From the NCBI RefSeq assembly GCF_900182655.1, contig NZ_FXTC01000002.1, positions 496,001 through 560,000 on the forward strand: a stretch of 64,000 nucleotides of DNA. Reading direction: 5' to 3'. The DNA is from Chryseobacterium rhizoplanae (lineage in GTDB: Bacteria; Bacteroidota; Bacteroidia; Flavobacteriales; Weeksellaceae). The notes under the pieces were generated by a model. The model made no database searches and was not told the DNA's origin. It saw only the letters and a list, made by a program, of their open reading frames with translations. The position numbers and the translations under genes were made by a program. Shown here one piece after another: positions 1-8,262 of this stretch; the stretch's first letter is position 1, and the number at the start of each line of letters is the position of its first letter.

Positions 1-376
1 TAACGAAACCGCCCGTTATATTCCACCAATGCTCGAAGATGAATTTTACCTGACCTATGCCAGTGAAATGGAATCTTCTAAAAATGCTAAAAAATCAACT
101 ATGCTCACCAAAGCTCTTGTGCCTGTGGCGGGAATGAATCATACTTTATGGGCTGCCGCTAAAGATAATCAGGTTTCCATGGAAGGGAATATCAGCGGGC
201 AGATACGGGGTTACTTCACCTATCATTTCTGCAAAATATTACGTGCTACCAATGGTAATATTGTTAGAAAGACACTTGATAAACAAGTTGCTATTGCATT
301 GGCAGCGATGGGAGCAGCTCAGATCAACCAGACAGAGAGCATCACTGCAGAATTTTCACAAAAAATATTCACTTAA
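1..376 (+). CDS. Caspase-family (C14-like) peptidase, C-terminal part
   Basis: The reading frame is open from the window edge (first full codon at base 2), so the N-terminus, with the catalytic His and Cys, lies outside. What remains resembles the end of bacterial caspase-fold proteins: a segment reading HTLWAAAKDNQVSME, then a GYFTYHFCKIL segment matching the usual G-x-FTY strand and helix after the active-site Cys. No signal peptide can be judged. It lies 74 bases upstream of a trypsin-like protease on the same strand, and such pairings are known in bacterial conflict and cell-death loci. The fold is inferred from this short C-terminus only; no catalytic residue is visible. Confidence 0.55.
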   Translation, partial: NETARYIPPMLEDEFYLTYASEMESSKNAKKSTMLTKALVPVAGMNHTLWAAAKDNQVSMEGNISGQIRGYFTYHFCKILRATNGNIVRKTLDKQVAIALAAMGAAQINQTESITAEFSQKIFT

Positions 377-450
377 TCATATCATTATTACAGGCGGAAT
401 CCGAAAAGCCATTAAAAGAGTAGGAAAACACTAGATTAAAAATAATAATC

Positions 451-1461
451 ATGTCAAAAATCGAAAACAACAACCCAATGACAGCAGAAGAAGTTTTAAG
501 ACTTAGAACTGTTAAAGCAAAATCAACTGAAAAACCAGAAGCAGTTGAAAAATTATTTAAGCAGGCTCCCGCTATGGAAACCATCAACGGAAGAACTTTT
601 CCGAAAGGGATGAAAACAATAGGAATGCCTATGGATGAAAAAACAGCGGAAATCCGAGCTCTGGAAACTGATCACTTCTATCCTACCCATGCTGATTTTG
701 AATACAATCCAAAATTGGAACCGAAAAGAGACCGTAAACCAAAATTCATTGACAGAGATTCTTTCCTGACTCCGGAAAATGCAAGAACTATTTTTGGAGC
801 AGATCAGAGAAAAGTATATAATTCTACCGCTTATCCATGGAGATGCGTTGGCAGAGTAGAAAGTTCTTTAGGCTCAGGAAGCGGTGTAATGATCGGACCA
901 AGACACCTTCTTACCTGTTCTCATATTGTAGACTGGCAGCCTAATAATACTACAGGATGGCTGAAATTCACGCCAATGTATTATAACGGAAGTGCTCCTT
1001 ACGGAACAGCCTGGGGTACATTAACGTATTACAAGTATAAAGTAACAGGTCCATCTATTGATTCAACAGAGATACAATATGATTATGTAGTGATTGTATT
1101 AGACAGACCTATCGGAAACAGCACAGGCTGGTTAGGCTCAAAATCATATTCCGATTCATGGGACGGAGGAGCTTACTGGACTCACGCCGGATATCCGGGA
1201 GACCTTACAGGAACACAAAGACCAACATACCAAACAGGTATTGCACTGGATGGAGATTTCTGGAGTGCTGATGACAATGAAAGCATGAGCCATAAAGCAG
1301 ATATATGGCCTGGACAAAGCGGAGGTCCTTTTTGGGGATATTGGGACGGCTCTCCGTATGCCGTGGCTACTCAAAGCGCGCATAATCCAAGCGATAATTT
1401 TGCAAGTGGCGGCTCAGATTTAGTCAATCTGGTCATCAGAGCTAGAAATGAACATCCTTAA
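451..1461 (+). CDS. Trypsin-like serine protease, probably cytoplasmic
   Basis: 336 residues with the chymotrypsin-fold triad: His158 in LLTCSHIV, Asp211 in YDYVVIVLD and Ser290 in GQSGGPFWG, as in V8/glutamyl-endopeptidase-like enzymes. There is no signal peptide. The first ~130 residues are charged, rich in Lys and Glu, and precede the protease domain, so they may be a pro-region or partner-binding segment. Together with the upstream caspase-like gene it could form a two-protease cascade in which one cleaves the other; that is inference. A hairpin terminator follows the stop codon. Function as a protease is well supported, biological role is not. Confidence 0.8.
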   Translation: MSKIENNNPMTAEEVLRLRTVKAKSTEKPEAVEKLFKQAPAMETINGRTFPKGMKTIGMPMDEKTAEIRALETDHFYPTHADFEYNPKLEPKRDRKPKFIDRDSFLTPENARTIFGADQRKVYNSTAYPWRCVGRVESSLGSGSGVMIGPRHLLTCSHIVDWQPNNTTGWLKFTPMYYNGSAPYGTAWGTLTYYKYKVTGPSIDSTEIQYDYVVIVLDRPIGNSTGWLGSKSYSDSWDGGAYWTHAGYPGDLTGTQRPTYQTGIALDGDFWSADDNESMSHKADIWPGQSGGPFWGYWDGSPYAVATQSAHNPSDNFASGGSDLVNLVIRARNEHP

Positions 1462-1485
1462 TTTATTTTTTTAGTTTCAATCTAT

Positions 1486-1511
1486 AGCCTGCCTTTCGGG
1501 GTGGGCTTTTT
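1486..1511 (+). terminator. Rho-independent terminator after the protease gene
   Basis: AGCCTGCC and GGTGGGCT form an imperfect stem around a short TTTC-type loop, followed by a T run. It separates the protease gene from the peptide locus. Confidence 0.7.
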
Positions 1512-1873
1512 AATAATCATATAAAAAATTAAAAGGATTTACGATATCCAATTTAACAATATCTTAGGTATAAAAGATAAATTCTATTTTCATTTGGAAT
1601 TTACAACATCACTAAACCTAATATTACTACAAAAGAAACATGCTTATATTTTTATTTTCATTTCCATAATAACATAATGACGTTTTTTAATTCAACCAAA
1701 CAAAATCTATTTAGAATTGTTACAAATTTATTCAAGCAGTATGGATATATTGGTTTAATATCTATTTTTGAAAGACATTAAAAATCTTACAGAAGTAGAG
1801 TATTTGATAATAAAATTAATTTTTATCATATAATCTCGTAAGTAATTTTAAAAATCAATAAACTAATTTAACT
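1512..1873. other. AT-rich intergenic region upstream of the RiPP locus
   Basis: About 360 bases with no convincing gene. A TATTTTTG box at 1763-1770 fits the Bacteroidota -7 consensus, but no -33 TTTG stands at the expected spacing, and it lies ~100 bases from the first precursor start. The region probably holds the promoter and a long leader for the peptide operon. Confidence 0.4.
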
Positions 1874-2098
1874 ATGGAAAAAGTAATCAAAAGTAAACCA
1901 TCTGTGGTTTTAACTGGTTTTGAAAAAATTTCAGAATCACAAACGAAGCAGTTATTGGGCGGGTTTTCCAATACAATTACAAATCCAGATACAGGGCTCG
2001 ATCCTGATGATGGTACTACTAATAATTGCCAAGGAGGGAACTGCAGAGCAGGATGTGGAATATTACAGAACCTAAACTGCATCCAGTGTGGAAAATAA
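1874..2098 (+). CDS. RiPP precursor peptide 1, GGFS leader, five-Cys core
   Basis: 74 residues. A leader of about 30 residues (VVLTGFEKISES... QLLGG) ends in Gly29-Gly30, the site expected for a C39 peptidase. The 44-residue core starts FSNTITNP and holds Cys52, 57, 61, 69 and 72, in the pattern C-x4-C-x3-C-x7-C-x2-C. The leader is nearly identical to those of the genes at 2211 and 7176. A radical SAM maturase and a peptidase-containing exporter lie just downstream. It resembles the GG-Bacteroidales type of natural-product precursor. The final product and its activity are unknown. Confidence 0.85.
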   Translation: MEKVIKSKPSVVLTGFEKISESQTKQLLGGFSNTITNPDTGLDPDDGTTNNCQGGNCRAGCGILQNLNCIQCGK

Positions 2099-2126
2099 TG
2101 CATTCGCAATTCAATCATTTACACTA

Positions 2127-2149
2127 AAGCTGCTTTCAATTTGCAGCTT
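2127..2149 (+). promoter_or_regulatory. Hairpin between precursor genes 1 and 2
   Basis: AAGCTGC and GCAGCTT form a 7-bp stem with a 9-base loop. No T tract follows, so it is more likely an mRNA-stabilising or processing hairpin than a full terminator. Confidence 0.4.
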
Positions 2150-2210
2150 CTCAAAATTCTAAGATTTATTATAATAGATCATAATTAGTAATTTAAACAA
2201 AAGTTTAACC

Positions 2211-2438
2211 ATGAAAAAAGTAATCAAAAGTAAAACCACTGTGGTTTTAACTGGTTTTGAAAAAATTTCAGAATCACAAGGGAAACAATTATTGGGAGGA
2301 TTTTCCCATACAATCACTAATCCGGAAACAGGACTTGATGACGGTACAGGAACTACTAATAACTGTGCAGGAGGAAACTGTAAAGACGGGTGTGGACAGG
2401 GACAAAACGTGAACTGCGTATCAGGTTGTGGAAAATAA
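2211..2438 (+). CDS. RiPP precursor peptide 2, GGFS leader, five-Cys core
   Basis: 75 residues and a close paralogue of the gene at 1874. The leader is almost identical, ending QLLGG at Gly29-Gly30, and the core starts FSHTITNPETG. Cys52, 57, 61, 69 and 73 follow C-x4-C-x3-C-x7-C-x3-C, and the protein ends CGK. The core varies more than the leader, as expected for precursors sharing one maturase. It is separated from the maturase gene by ~350 bases that carry a long hairpin element. Confidence 0.87.
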   Translation: MKKVIKSKTTVVLTGFEKISESQGKQLLGGFSHTITNPETGLDDGTGTTNNCAGGNCKDGCGQGQNVNCVSGCGK

Positions 2439-2458
2439 GAATATAACTTTTCAGTCAC

Positions 2459-2792
2459 GTACTATTTAAGAACTGACAGTAATGAAATTTATATTTATAG
2501 CAATGATTCATAGTAGATTACACTATTTCAACCGTTAATACAAAAATTGTTAATGGTCTGAATTAAAACTACTATCCAGCGGATAGGTTAACAGTTGTAT
2601 GGAAACAAGTTTATCATACTATTGTGAGCAAAATTTTCTGGATTCATCTATAAGGTCAAATACCCCTGTTTTAAAACTCTTATGTTTAATTAAATTGAGG
2701 CTGTCTCAAAAGTATTTCCTTTAAATTCATTATTATCAAGAAATTCAAAGGGTAATATTTTGTCTTTTGAGACAGTCTTTTATCACTAAGTT
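2459..2792. other. Intergenic region between precursor 2 and the maturase
   Basis: About 330 bases with no gene seen. The first 230 bases are plain AT-rich sequence; the last 95 hold the inverted-repeat element listed separately. Any promoter for the maturase and exporter should lie here, but I see no full consensus. Confidence 0.5.
2697..2779. repeat. MITE-like inverted-repeat element or attenuator
   Basis: CTGTCTCAAAAG at 2701-2712 is matched by CTTTTGAGACAG at 2764-2775, a perfect 12-bp inverted repeat. A weaker inner pairing (CCTTTAAATTC with GAAATTCAAAGG) lies inside it. The right arm runs into TCTTTT, so the transcript could fold as a long hairpin just ahead of the maturase start at 2793. 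It may be an IS end or a small non-autonomous element, or an attenuator that lowers maturase expression relative to the precursors. Confidence 0.6.
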
Positions 2793-4115
2793 ATGAAATA
2801 TAGCCAATTTAACTCTATTGTATACATAGATGAAAGATATTATCTATATAATTCTTTCAATCAAAAATTTTTAGTAATTGATCCTATATTAAAGGATCTT
2901 CTTGAAGCTTCAAAAAGCGAAAATATAGAAAATCTACACGAAGTACATCCTACCTTTTATGATTATCTGGTTGCAGAGGAATTTATTATCTCTAGCGAAA
3001 TTGAGGAGGTTGAAAAAGTAAAGCAACTCGCAAAATCTGTTGATGAAAATCGATCTAACTTCTTACTTACGATTAATCCTACAATGAATTGCAATTTTAA
3101 ATGTTGGTACTGCTATGAAACGCATGTAAAAACATCTAAATTTTCTCAAAGTATGATTGATAAAGTGGGGAAATTTATTGAGAAAACAACAATAAACCCT
3201 GCAATGAAATATTTCCAGTTAGCATTCTTTGGAGGTGAACCTTTACTCTATTTTAAGAAAGATGTAGTTCCTGTTATTGAAAAACTTCAGGACGAATGTG
3301 TGAAAAATTCTGTAGACTATTCTGTTAGCTTTACCACAAATGGTTATCTGATAGATGACTACTTTATTGATTTTTTTAACTCACGTAAAATAACCCCTTC
3401 ATTTCAAATTACACTTGATGGTTACAAAGAAAAACATGATGAAGTAAGATTTGTAAATGCAAAAAAAGGATCTTATGTTGAAATTGTAAAAAATATAAAG
3501 CGCCTTATAAACAATTCCTTCTTTGTAAGACTTAGAGTAAATTACACATCAGAAAATATTGCTGATACCTATAAAATATCCGAAGAATTTCAAGATATCC
3601 CAGCCGATATTAAGAAAAAATACTTGTTAATGGATTTTCATAGAGTTTGGCAGGATTCACAAAATGATAATATAAATGAAGTTGTGGATGAAAATACAGA
3701 CAAAATCAAAGAGAATGGGATCCAAGTTAGTCATATGACTCCTGATAATGTTCGAAACTCATGCTATGCAGACAAAAGAAACAGTGCTGTTATTAATTAT
3801 AATGGTGATCTGTTCAAATGTACAGCCAGAGATTTTACAACAGCTAAAAGAGCCGGTTATATTAATGAATCAGGTGATTTGATATGGGAAGATGATTATC
3901 TTGAGAGAAGAATGAACACAAAATTCAAAAATAAACCATGCTTATCTTGCAGATTACTTCCAATTTGTAATGGAGGCTGCTCACAGCACGCTATGGAAGC
4001 AGAAGAAAGCCAAACAGAATACTGTGTATATTACGGTGATGATCGATTAAAAGATGACGTTGTAATATCTAAAATAAAAGGAATAGTAGAAGCTTTAGTT
4101 CTAGATGAAGTTTAA
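2793..4115 (+). CDS. Radical SAM/SPASM peptide maturase
   Basis: 440 residues. The radical SAM [4Fe-4S] ligands are Cys100, 104 and 107 in CNFKCWYC, with the SAM-binding GGEP at 147-150. A C-terminal SPASM domain supplies further cluster ligands: Cys324, 343, 383, 386, 392, 396 and 411, including CLSCRLLPICNGGC. The first ~85 residues could be a peptide-recognition domain. Family members install thioether or other cross-links in Cys-containing precursors, so the neighbouring GGFS peptides are the likely substrates. The stop codon overlaps the exporter start by 11 bases, implying translational coupling. No ATP-grasp partner is present, unlike grasp-with-SPASM systems. Confidence 0.9.
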   Translation: MKYSQFNSIVYIDERYYLYNSFNQKFLVIDPILKDLLEASKSENIENLHEVHPTFYDYLVAEEFIISSEIEEVEKVKQLAKSVDENRSNFLLTINPTMNCNFKCWYCYETHVKTSKFSQSMIDKVGKFIEKTTINPAMKYFQLAFFGGEPLLYFKKDVVPVIEKLQDECVKNSVDYSVSFTTNGYLIDDYFIDFFNSRKITPSFQITLDGYKEKHDEVRFVNAKKGSYVEIVKNIKRLINNSFFVRLRVNYTSENIADTYKISEEFQDIPADIKKKYLLMDFHRVWQDSQNDNINEVVDENTDKIKENGIQVSHMTPDNVRNSCYADKRNSAVINYNGDLFKCTARDFTTAKRAGYINESGDLIWEDDYLERRMNTKFKNKPCLSCRLLPICNGGCSQHAMEAEESQTEYCVYYGDDRLKDDVVISKIKGIVEALVLDEV

Positions 4116-6315
4116 ATTTGTTAATCAACTTGAAAGTAATGATTGTGGGCCGGCTTGTTTATCAATGGTTCTAAATTCTTATGGGGTAAATATTCCTGTA
4201 AAAGAATTAAAAGAAATTTGCGAAATAACAAGAATGGGGATATCAGTCAAAGACATTTTAGATGGTGGTGAAAAAGTAGGTTTTGAATCTCATGGTTTAA
4301 AACTTACTTTAGATCAGCTTGAAGAAATCCCCTTACCTGCAATTTTATTTTGGAAGCAAGATCATTATGTAGTGTTGTATAATATTATCACTAAAAAAGG
4401 TAAAAAACATTACTATATCGCAGATCCTGGCTATGGGAAAATTAAAATTGAAGAAGAACTGATAATAAGAGAATGGATTGGAAATGAGGCAAAAGGTGTT
4501 TGTCTGATCTTTCAACCTAAAGATGATTTTGAGCAAATTATTGAGAAAAATACTTTTACTGACTATAAAAAGAAGCCCTTTTACAGCAGTACTGTTATCA
4601 ATCATCTTATTAGTTTTCTTAAGAACAATAATTACAAATACATATTCTCACTTTTGCTATTGATTGTGGGGCTTGGTACTAACTGGCTCATTCCTATTAT
4701 TTTTAAAAGAATAATTGATGATGGAATAATCGCCAAATCACTCAACTTAGTTATTATTCTTTTGCTTACACAATTTCTGTTATTTATGGGAAATTTTGTA
4801 TCACAGTTTTTAAGCGATTTCATATTAACAAAACTAAACTTTAATTTATCAATAACTCTTAAAGAAAAATTTCTTAATAAACTGATAAAATTACCCGTCA
4901 ATTATTTTGATACCAGACTCAATACAGATACCCTGCTTAGATTAGGTGATTTATCAAAATTACAAACCTTTTTTACATGGAAGGGAATTAGTTTTTTTAT
5001 AAATACTCTTAATTTAATTGTTTTTAGTGGCATCCTGTTTTCTTTAAACAAATTAGTTTTTTTAATATTTGCTGTATTAAGCACCTTATCTGTTATTTGG
5101 ATATCATTTTTTTTAAAAAAGAGAGCTGCTTTAGAATATTCATTATTTATAAAGCAATCAGACAACAGTAATAACCTGTACGAGTTTATAATGAATATGC
5201 CTGAAATCAAAGTTAATCAGGCTCAGAATACTATTATATCAAAAATTTTAAAATTACAAAGAAGCCTCAATGAGTTAGAATTAAAGTCCTTATATCTCAA
5301 CGCTTACCAATTATCTGGTGCTAATTTTCTTTTGAAATTTAAAGAAATAACAATAATTGCAATTTGTGCCTATTTTATAATAAATTCACAGATGACTGTA
5401 GGTACTTTGTTAAGTATCTCATTTATTCTAGGTCAATTAAGCGGACCTATTATTAATCTGATTAACAACATAAAAGATGGTCAGGACGCTTTGATATCTC
5501 AAAAAAGAATTGAGGATGTCTTTAGGGTATCAAATGAAAATGACCAAGAGATTCCCGAAAGTGATATAGAGATTCATGATATTATTTTAAATAAAGTTTC
5601 TTTTAAATATCCAGGAAGTTTTAATCCCTTCGTAATTAACAATTTATCTTTTGCAATTCCTAAAAATAAAGTGACTGCAATTGTTGGTACCAGTGGAAGT
5701 GGTAAAACAACGTTAATGAAATTATTAATGAAATATTACCTTCCAACTTCTGGAAATTTATTTCTTGGTGAAGATAATTTTTCAAATTTAGATCCTGATC
5801 ATTGGAGAGATAAATGTGGCGCAGTCCTTCAGAACGGACATATTTTTTCCGGAACTATTAAATACAATATTGCTCTTTGTGAAAATGAATTTATAGATTT
5901 AGAGAAGCTTGAAAACGCAATAAAAGTAGCGTGCTTAGATAATTTCATTGAATCTTTACCCCTGGGTTCTGAAACAAAAATTGGGAATATTGGAATGCAG
6001 TTGAGCGGAGGGCAAAGCCAAAGGGTTTTAATAGCCAGAGCGGTTTATAAAAATCCTGAGTTTCTATTTTTTGATGAGGCTACCAGTTCTTTGGACGCCA
6101 ACACAGAAAAAGAAATTCTAAATAATTTAAGAGATTTTTTTGTAGGAAGAACAGTAGTTGTTGTAGCTCATCGTTTAAGTACAGTTAAAAATGCAGATCA
6201 AATCATTGTAATGGAGAAAGGAGAAATAACGGAAATAGGAACCCATGAAGAACTCATTGTGACAAGAGAAAAATATTTTTCTCTAGTAAAAAATCAATTA
6301 GAATTAGGAAATTAA
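4105..6315 (+). CDS. Peptidase-containing ABC transporter (C39 bacteriocin exporter)
   Basis: 736 residues. The N-terminal C39 peptidase has the catalytic Cys14 in NDCGPAC, His87 in WKQDHYVV and Asp107 in IADPGYG, the triad that cuts leaders after Gly-Gly. A six-helix transmembrane domain follows (about 175-460), then an ATPase with Walker A GTSGSGKTT near residue 526, signature LSGGQ near 633 and Walker B FLFFDEATSS near 653. It should cleave the GG leader and export the core across the inner membrane. It overlaps the maturase gene by 11 bases. It could also serve the GG-leader peptides at 31.5-32.8 kb, which have no exporter nearby. Confidence 0.93.
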   Translation: MKFKFVNQLESNDCGPACLSMVLNSYGVNIPVKELKEICEITRMGISVKDILDGGEKVGFESHGLKLTLDQLEEIPLPAILFWKQDHYVVLYNIITKKGKKHYYIADPGYGKIKIEEELIIREWIGNEAKGVCLIFQPKDDFEQIIEKNTFTDYKKKPFYSSTVINHLISFLKNNNYKYIFSLLLLIVGLGTNWLIPIIFKRIIDDGIIAKSLNLVIILLLTQFLLFMGNFVSQFLSDFILTKLNFNLSITLKEKFLNKLIKLPVNYFDTRLNTDTLLRLGDLSKLQTFFTWKGISFFINTLNLIVFSGILFSLNKLVFLIFAVLSTLSVIWISFFLKKRAALEYSLFIKQSDNSNNLYEFIMNMPEIKVNQAQNTIISKILKLQRSLNELELKSLYLNAYQLSGANFLLKFKEITIIAICAYFIINSQMTVGTLLSISFILGQLSGPIINLINNIKDGQDALISQKRIEDVFRVSNENDQEIPESDIEIHDIILNKVSFKYPGSFNPFVINNLSFAIPKNKVTAIVGTSGSGKTTLMKLLMKYYLPTSGNLFLGEDNFSNLDPDHWRDKCGAVLQNGHIFSGTIKYNIALCENEFIDLEKLENAIKVACLDNFIESLPLGSETKIGNIGMQLSGGQSQRVLIARAVYKNPEFLFFDEATSSLDANTEKEILNNLRDFFVGRTVVVVAHRLSTVKNADQIIVMEKGEITEIGTHEELIVTREKYFSLVKNQLELGN

Positions 6316-6374
6316 TCATTTCTCATTCAAATTTAAAAGCACGATTCTTACTTTAATTAATAAAAAATATAAAC

Positions 6375-7088
6375 ATGAAAAATTTTGTAGCAGTTTTTAT
6401 TTTTCTTATTGGAAATATGTTTCTTTCACAAGTGTATGCCAGCCAGCCAGAGAAAGAAAATATAATTAATATCTCAGGAATCGTTTTTGATTCAAAATCT
6501 CTCCTTCCTATAGAAAATGTGAATATTTATAATGAAAAAGGAGATGTTATTGCAAAAACTGATTCTAAGGGTTATTTTATAGGTAAGTTACAATATGCTA
6601 ATAAGGAAGGCATAAAATTTAAGATTAAGCTAGAAAAAAAAGGCTATCTATCTTTTACCCAAACTGAAAATTGGGCAGACTTTAAAAAAGGAAACATTAA
6701 CACAATATATTATTTTGGAATTAAGAAAGCCAATGAGGCTTCTGATGTAGATTCTTTTTCACAATTTATTTTTAGCAGTGACCTTTCATTTAAATCTGCT
6801 TCCAATAATTTCGAAAATGTTTTAGAAAAATTGAGGTTTAACAAAACCATTAATAATTTGAGAAAAAGCAGTCAAAAAAGTTTCTTTGAAATTAATAATT
6901 CTTATTATTTAATAAGTGATACGGGCTGGATAAAGCTAGAATCACCTAAAAGTTTAATTTACATTGATACTTTAAAAAAAATCTCAGCAGAAAACATCAA
7001 TTCTACTTTACAACGAAAAGACATTAAAGATATTCTTCATACGGACGATGGGGAGATAAAAATCACAATGTATACAGTTGAAAAATAG
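6375..7088 (+). CDS. Secreted protein with carboxypeptidase-regulatory-like domain
   Basis: 237 residues with a signal peptide (cleavage likely after QVYA, near residue 23). Residues ~30-110 look like a beta-sandwich regulatory domain of the CarboxypepD_reg type (ISGIVFDSKSLLPIENVNIYN). The remaining ~120 residues match nothing I recognise. No catalytic motif is visible. It sits inside the peptide operon, 59 bases after the exporter and 87 before precursor 3, so an accessory role is likely: immunity, periplasmic processing or surface retention. The choice between these is open. Confidence 0.6.
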   Translation: MKNFVAVFIFLIGNMFLSQVYASQPEKENIINISGIVFDSKSLLPIENVNIYNEKGDVIAKTDSKGYFIGKLQYANKEGIKFKIKLEKKGYLSFTQTENWADFKKGNINTIYYFGIKKANEASDVDSFSQFIFSSDLSFKSASNNFENVLEKLRFNKTINNLRKSSQKSFFEINNSYYLISDTGWIKLESPKSLIYIDTLKKISAENINSTLQRKDIKDILHTDDGEIKITMYTVEK

Positions 7089-7175
7089 ATAAGAAACTTC
7101 AATCCAAATTCATATCCTTTAAGCGTTTACAACATTCATAAAAAATTATAATTAACAATTTTAAAAACTATTGCT

Positions 7176-7397
7176 ATGAAAAAAGTAATCAAAATTAAAA
7201 CCACAGTGGTTTTAACTGGTTTTGAAAAAATTTCAGAATCACAAGGGAAACAATTGTTGGGAGGTTTTTCTCATACAATTACCAATCCGGAAACAGGAAT
7301 TGATGATGGCATCTCAAATAACTGCCAGGGAGGTAACTGTGCCATCAATTGCAGCATTCATCAAAATCTCAATTGTAGCGGAGCCTGCGGTAAATAA
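7176..7397 (+). CDS. RiPP precursor peptide 3, GGFS leader, five-Cys core
   Basis: 73 residues with the same leader as the genes at 1874 and 2211, GG at 29-30 and a core starting FSHTITNPETG. Cys50, 55, 59, 67 and 71 give C-x4-C-x3-C-x7-C-x3-C, ending CGK. The acidic linker is shorter by two residues than in its paralogues. Being on the far side of the maturase and exporter, it suggests duplication and spread of the precursor within the locus. Confidence 0.87.
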   Translation: MKKVIKIKTTVVLTGFEKISESQGKQLLGGFSHTITNPETGIDDGISNNCQGGNCAINCSIHQNLNCSGACGK

Positions 7398-7411
7398 ACT
7401 AGAATTGAATT

Positions 7412-7642
7412 ATGAAAAAAAATGAAAAGAGAAGTTTAAATACTGATCACCTGAAAGATCTAATTACCTCTGCAACAATTAAAAAAGATGCATCAATTGA
7501 TAAATTAATTGGTGGTTTCAGTCAAGCTGTATCAATAGGAATTGATGATACTATTTCTGATGGACAGACTAATAATTGTGATGGAGTGAATTGTCGTAAA
7601 TATTGCGGCGCAGATATCCCTCAGTTGCCTTTTAGATCATAA
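7412..7642 (+). CDS. RiPP precursor peptide 4, second leader class, three-Cys core
   Basis: 76 residues. The leader differs from precursors 1-3 (LNTDHLKDLITSATIKKD...) but ends in the same GGFS, with GG at 34-35. The core reads FSQAVSIGIDDTISDGQ and then NNCDGVNCRKYC, with Cys56, 61 and 65 keeping the C-x4-C-x3-C spacing of precursors 1-3; the last two cysteines of that pattern are absent. It begins 14 bases after precursor 3, so the two are probably cotranscribed. Confidence 0.83.
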   Translation: MKKNEKRSLNTDHLKDLITSATIKKDASIDKLIGGFSQAVSIGIDDTISDGQTNNCDGVNCRKYCGADIPQLPFRS

Positions 7643-7703
7643 TTCCCTCAATAACTACCGCGGAGCATTTCGTTAATGGTTCATTACTTAAAAATTAAAA
7701 AAT

Positions 7704-7958
7704 ATGAAAAATTTCAGTCTTGAGAATACTCGCCTAAACATGGAACGTTTACAGCAACTTATTGTTTCTGCAGAAATTGAAACAGATAAATCTGCTGATA
7801 AACTTATTGGAGGTTTCAGCCAATCTTTATCAATAGGAATTGAAGATACTATTTCTGATGGACAGTCTAATAACTGTAATGGAGCAAATTGTCATAGACA
7901 TTGTGGCGATTATCCCCCAGATACTCCAGTAGGACCAAATACGGTCTGTATTTTTTAA
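7704..7958 (+). CDS. RiPP precursor peptide 5, second leader class
   Basis: 84 residues and a paralogue of the gene at 7412: similar leader (LNMERLQQLIVSAEIETDKS), GGFS with GG at 36-37, and a core FSQSLSIGIEDTISDGQ. Cys58, 63 and 67 form NNCNGANCHRHC, and an extra Cys82 lies in a Pro-rich tail ending VCIF. It is the last gene before a strong terminator, so it closes the peptide operon. Confidence 0.83.
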   Translation: MKNFSLENTRLNMERLQQLIVSAEIETDKSADKLIGGFSQSLSIGIEDTISDGQSNNCNGANCHRHCGDYPPDTPVGPNTVCIF

Positions 7959-7978
7959 ATACCAATTATGAATGTTAG

Positions 7979-8000
7979 AAGCCTCTTTTTGAGGCTTTTT
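7979..8000 (+). terminator. Terminator of the RiPP operon
   Basis: AAGCCTC and GAGGCTT form a perfect stem with a T5 loop and a trailing T run, 20 bases after precursor 5. Confidence 0.85.
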
Positions 8001-8058
8001 AAGTATTTCTATTTCTCAATAATAATAACTTAATTTACCTGATAAAATTACAAATATA

Positions 8059-8115
8059 TTGTGAAATAATGGAACACAGCCATTCCATAATAAAATATTG
8101 AGAGCCATTTCACAA
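8059..8115. repeat. Nested palindrome in the convergent intergenic region
   Basis: TTGTGAAAT (8059-8067) pairs with ATTTCACAA (8107-8115), and inside it ATGGAA (8069-8074) pairs with TTCCAT (8083-8088). It lies between the end of the RiPP operon and the end of the receptor gene and may stabilise or end the receptor transcript. Confidence 0.45.
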
Positions 8116-8262
8116 CTATTTTACTGTACAAAAAATGGAGAGTATTTATAAATAGACCAATTAATACAAATAAAAAAGCTGAATAATAAATTATTATCCC
8201 GCTTTATATTATCAATTACTTTCTTATTTTCACAGAATTTCTGTAAATAAAACCAGACTCCC

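Noticed and set aside
243-434. Open frame of 63 codons overlapping the caspase-like gene, continuing past its stop
   Set aside because: It overlaps the better-supported frame and has no recognisable motif; a frameshift at the end of the caspase gene is possible but not supported.
2159-2458. Minus-strand open frames opposite precursors 1 and 2
   Set aside because: They are mirror frames of duplicated precursor genes and resemble each other only because the plus strand does.
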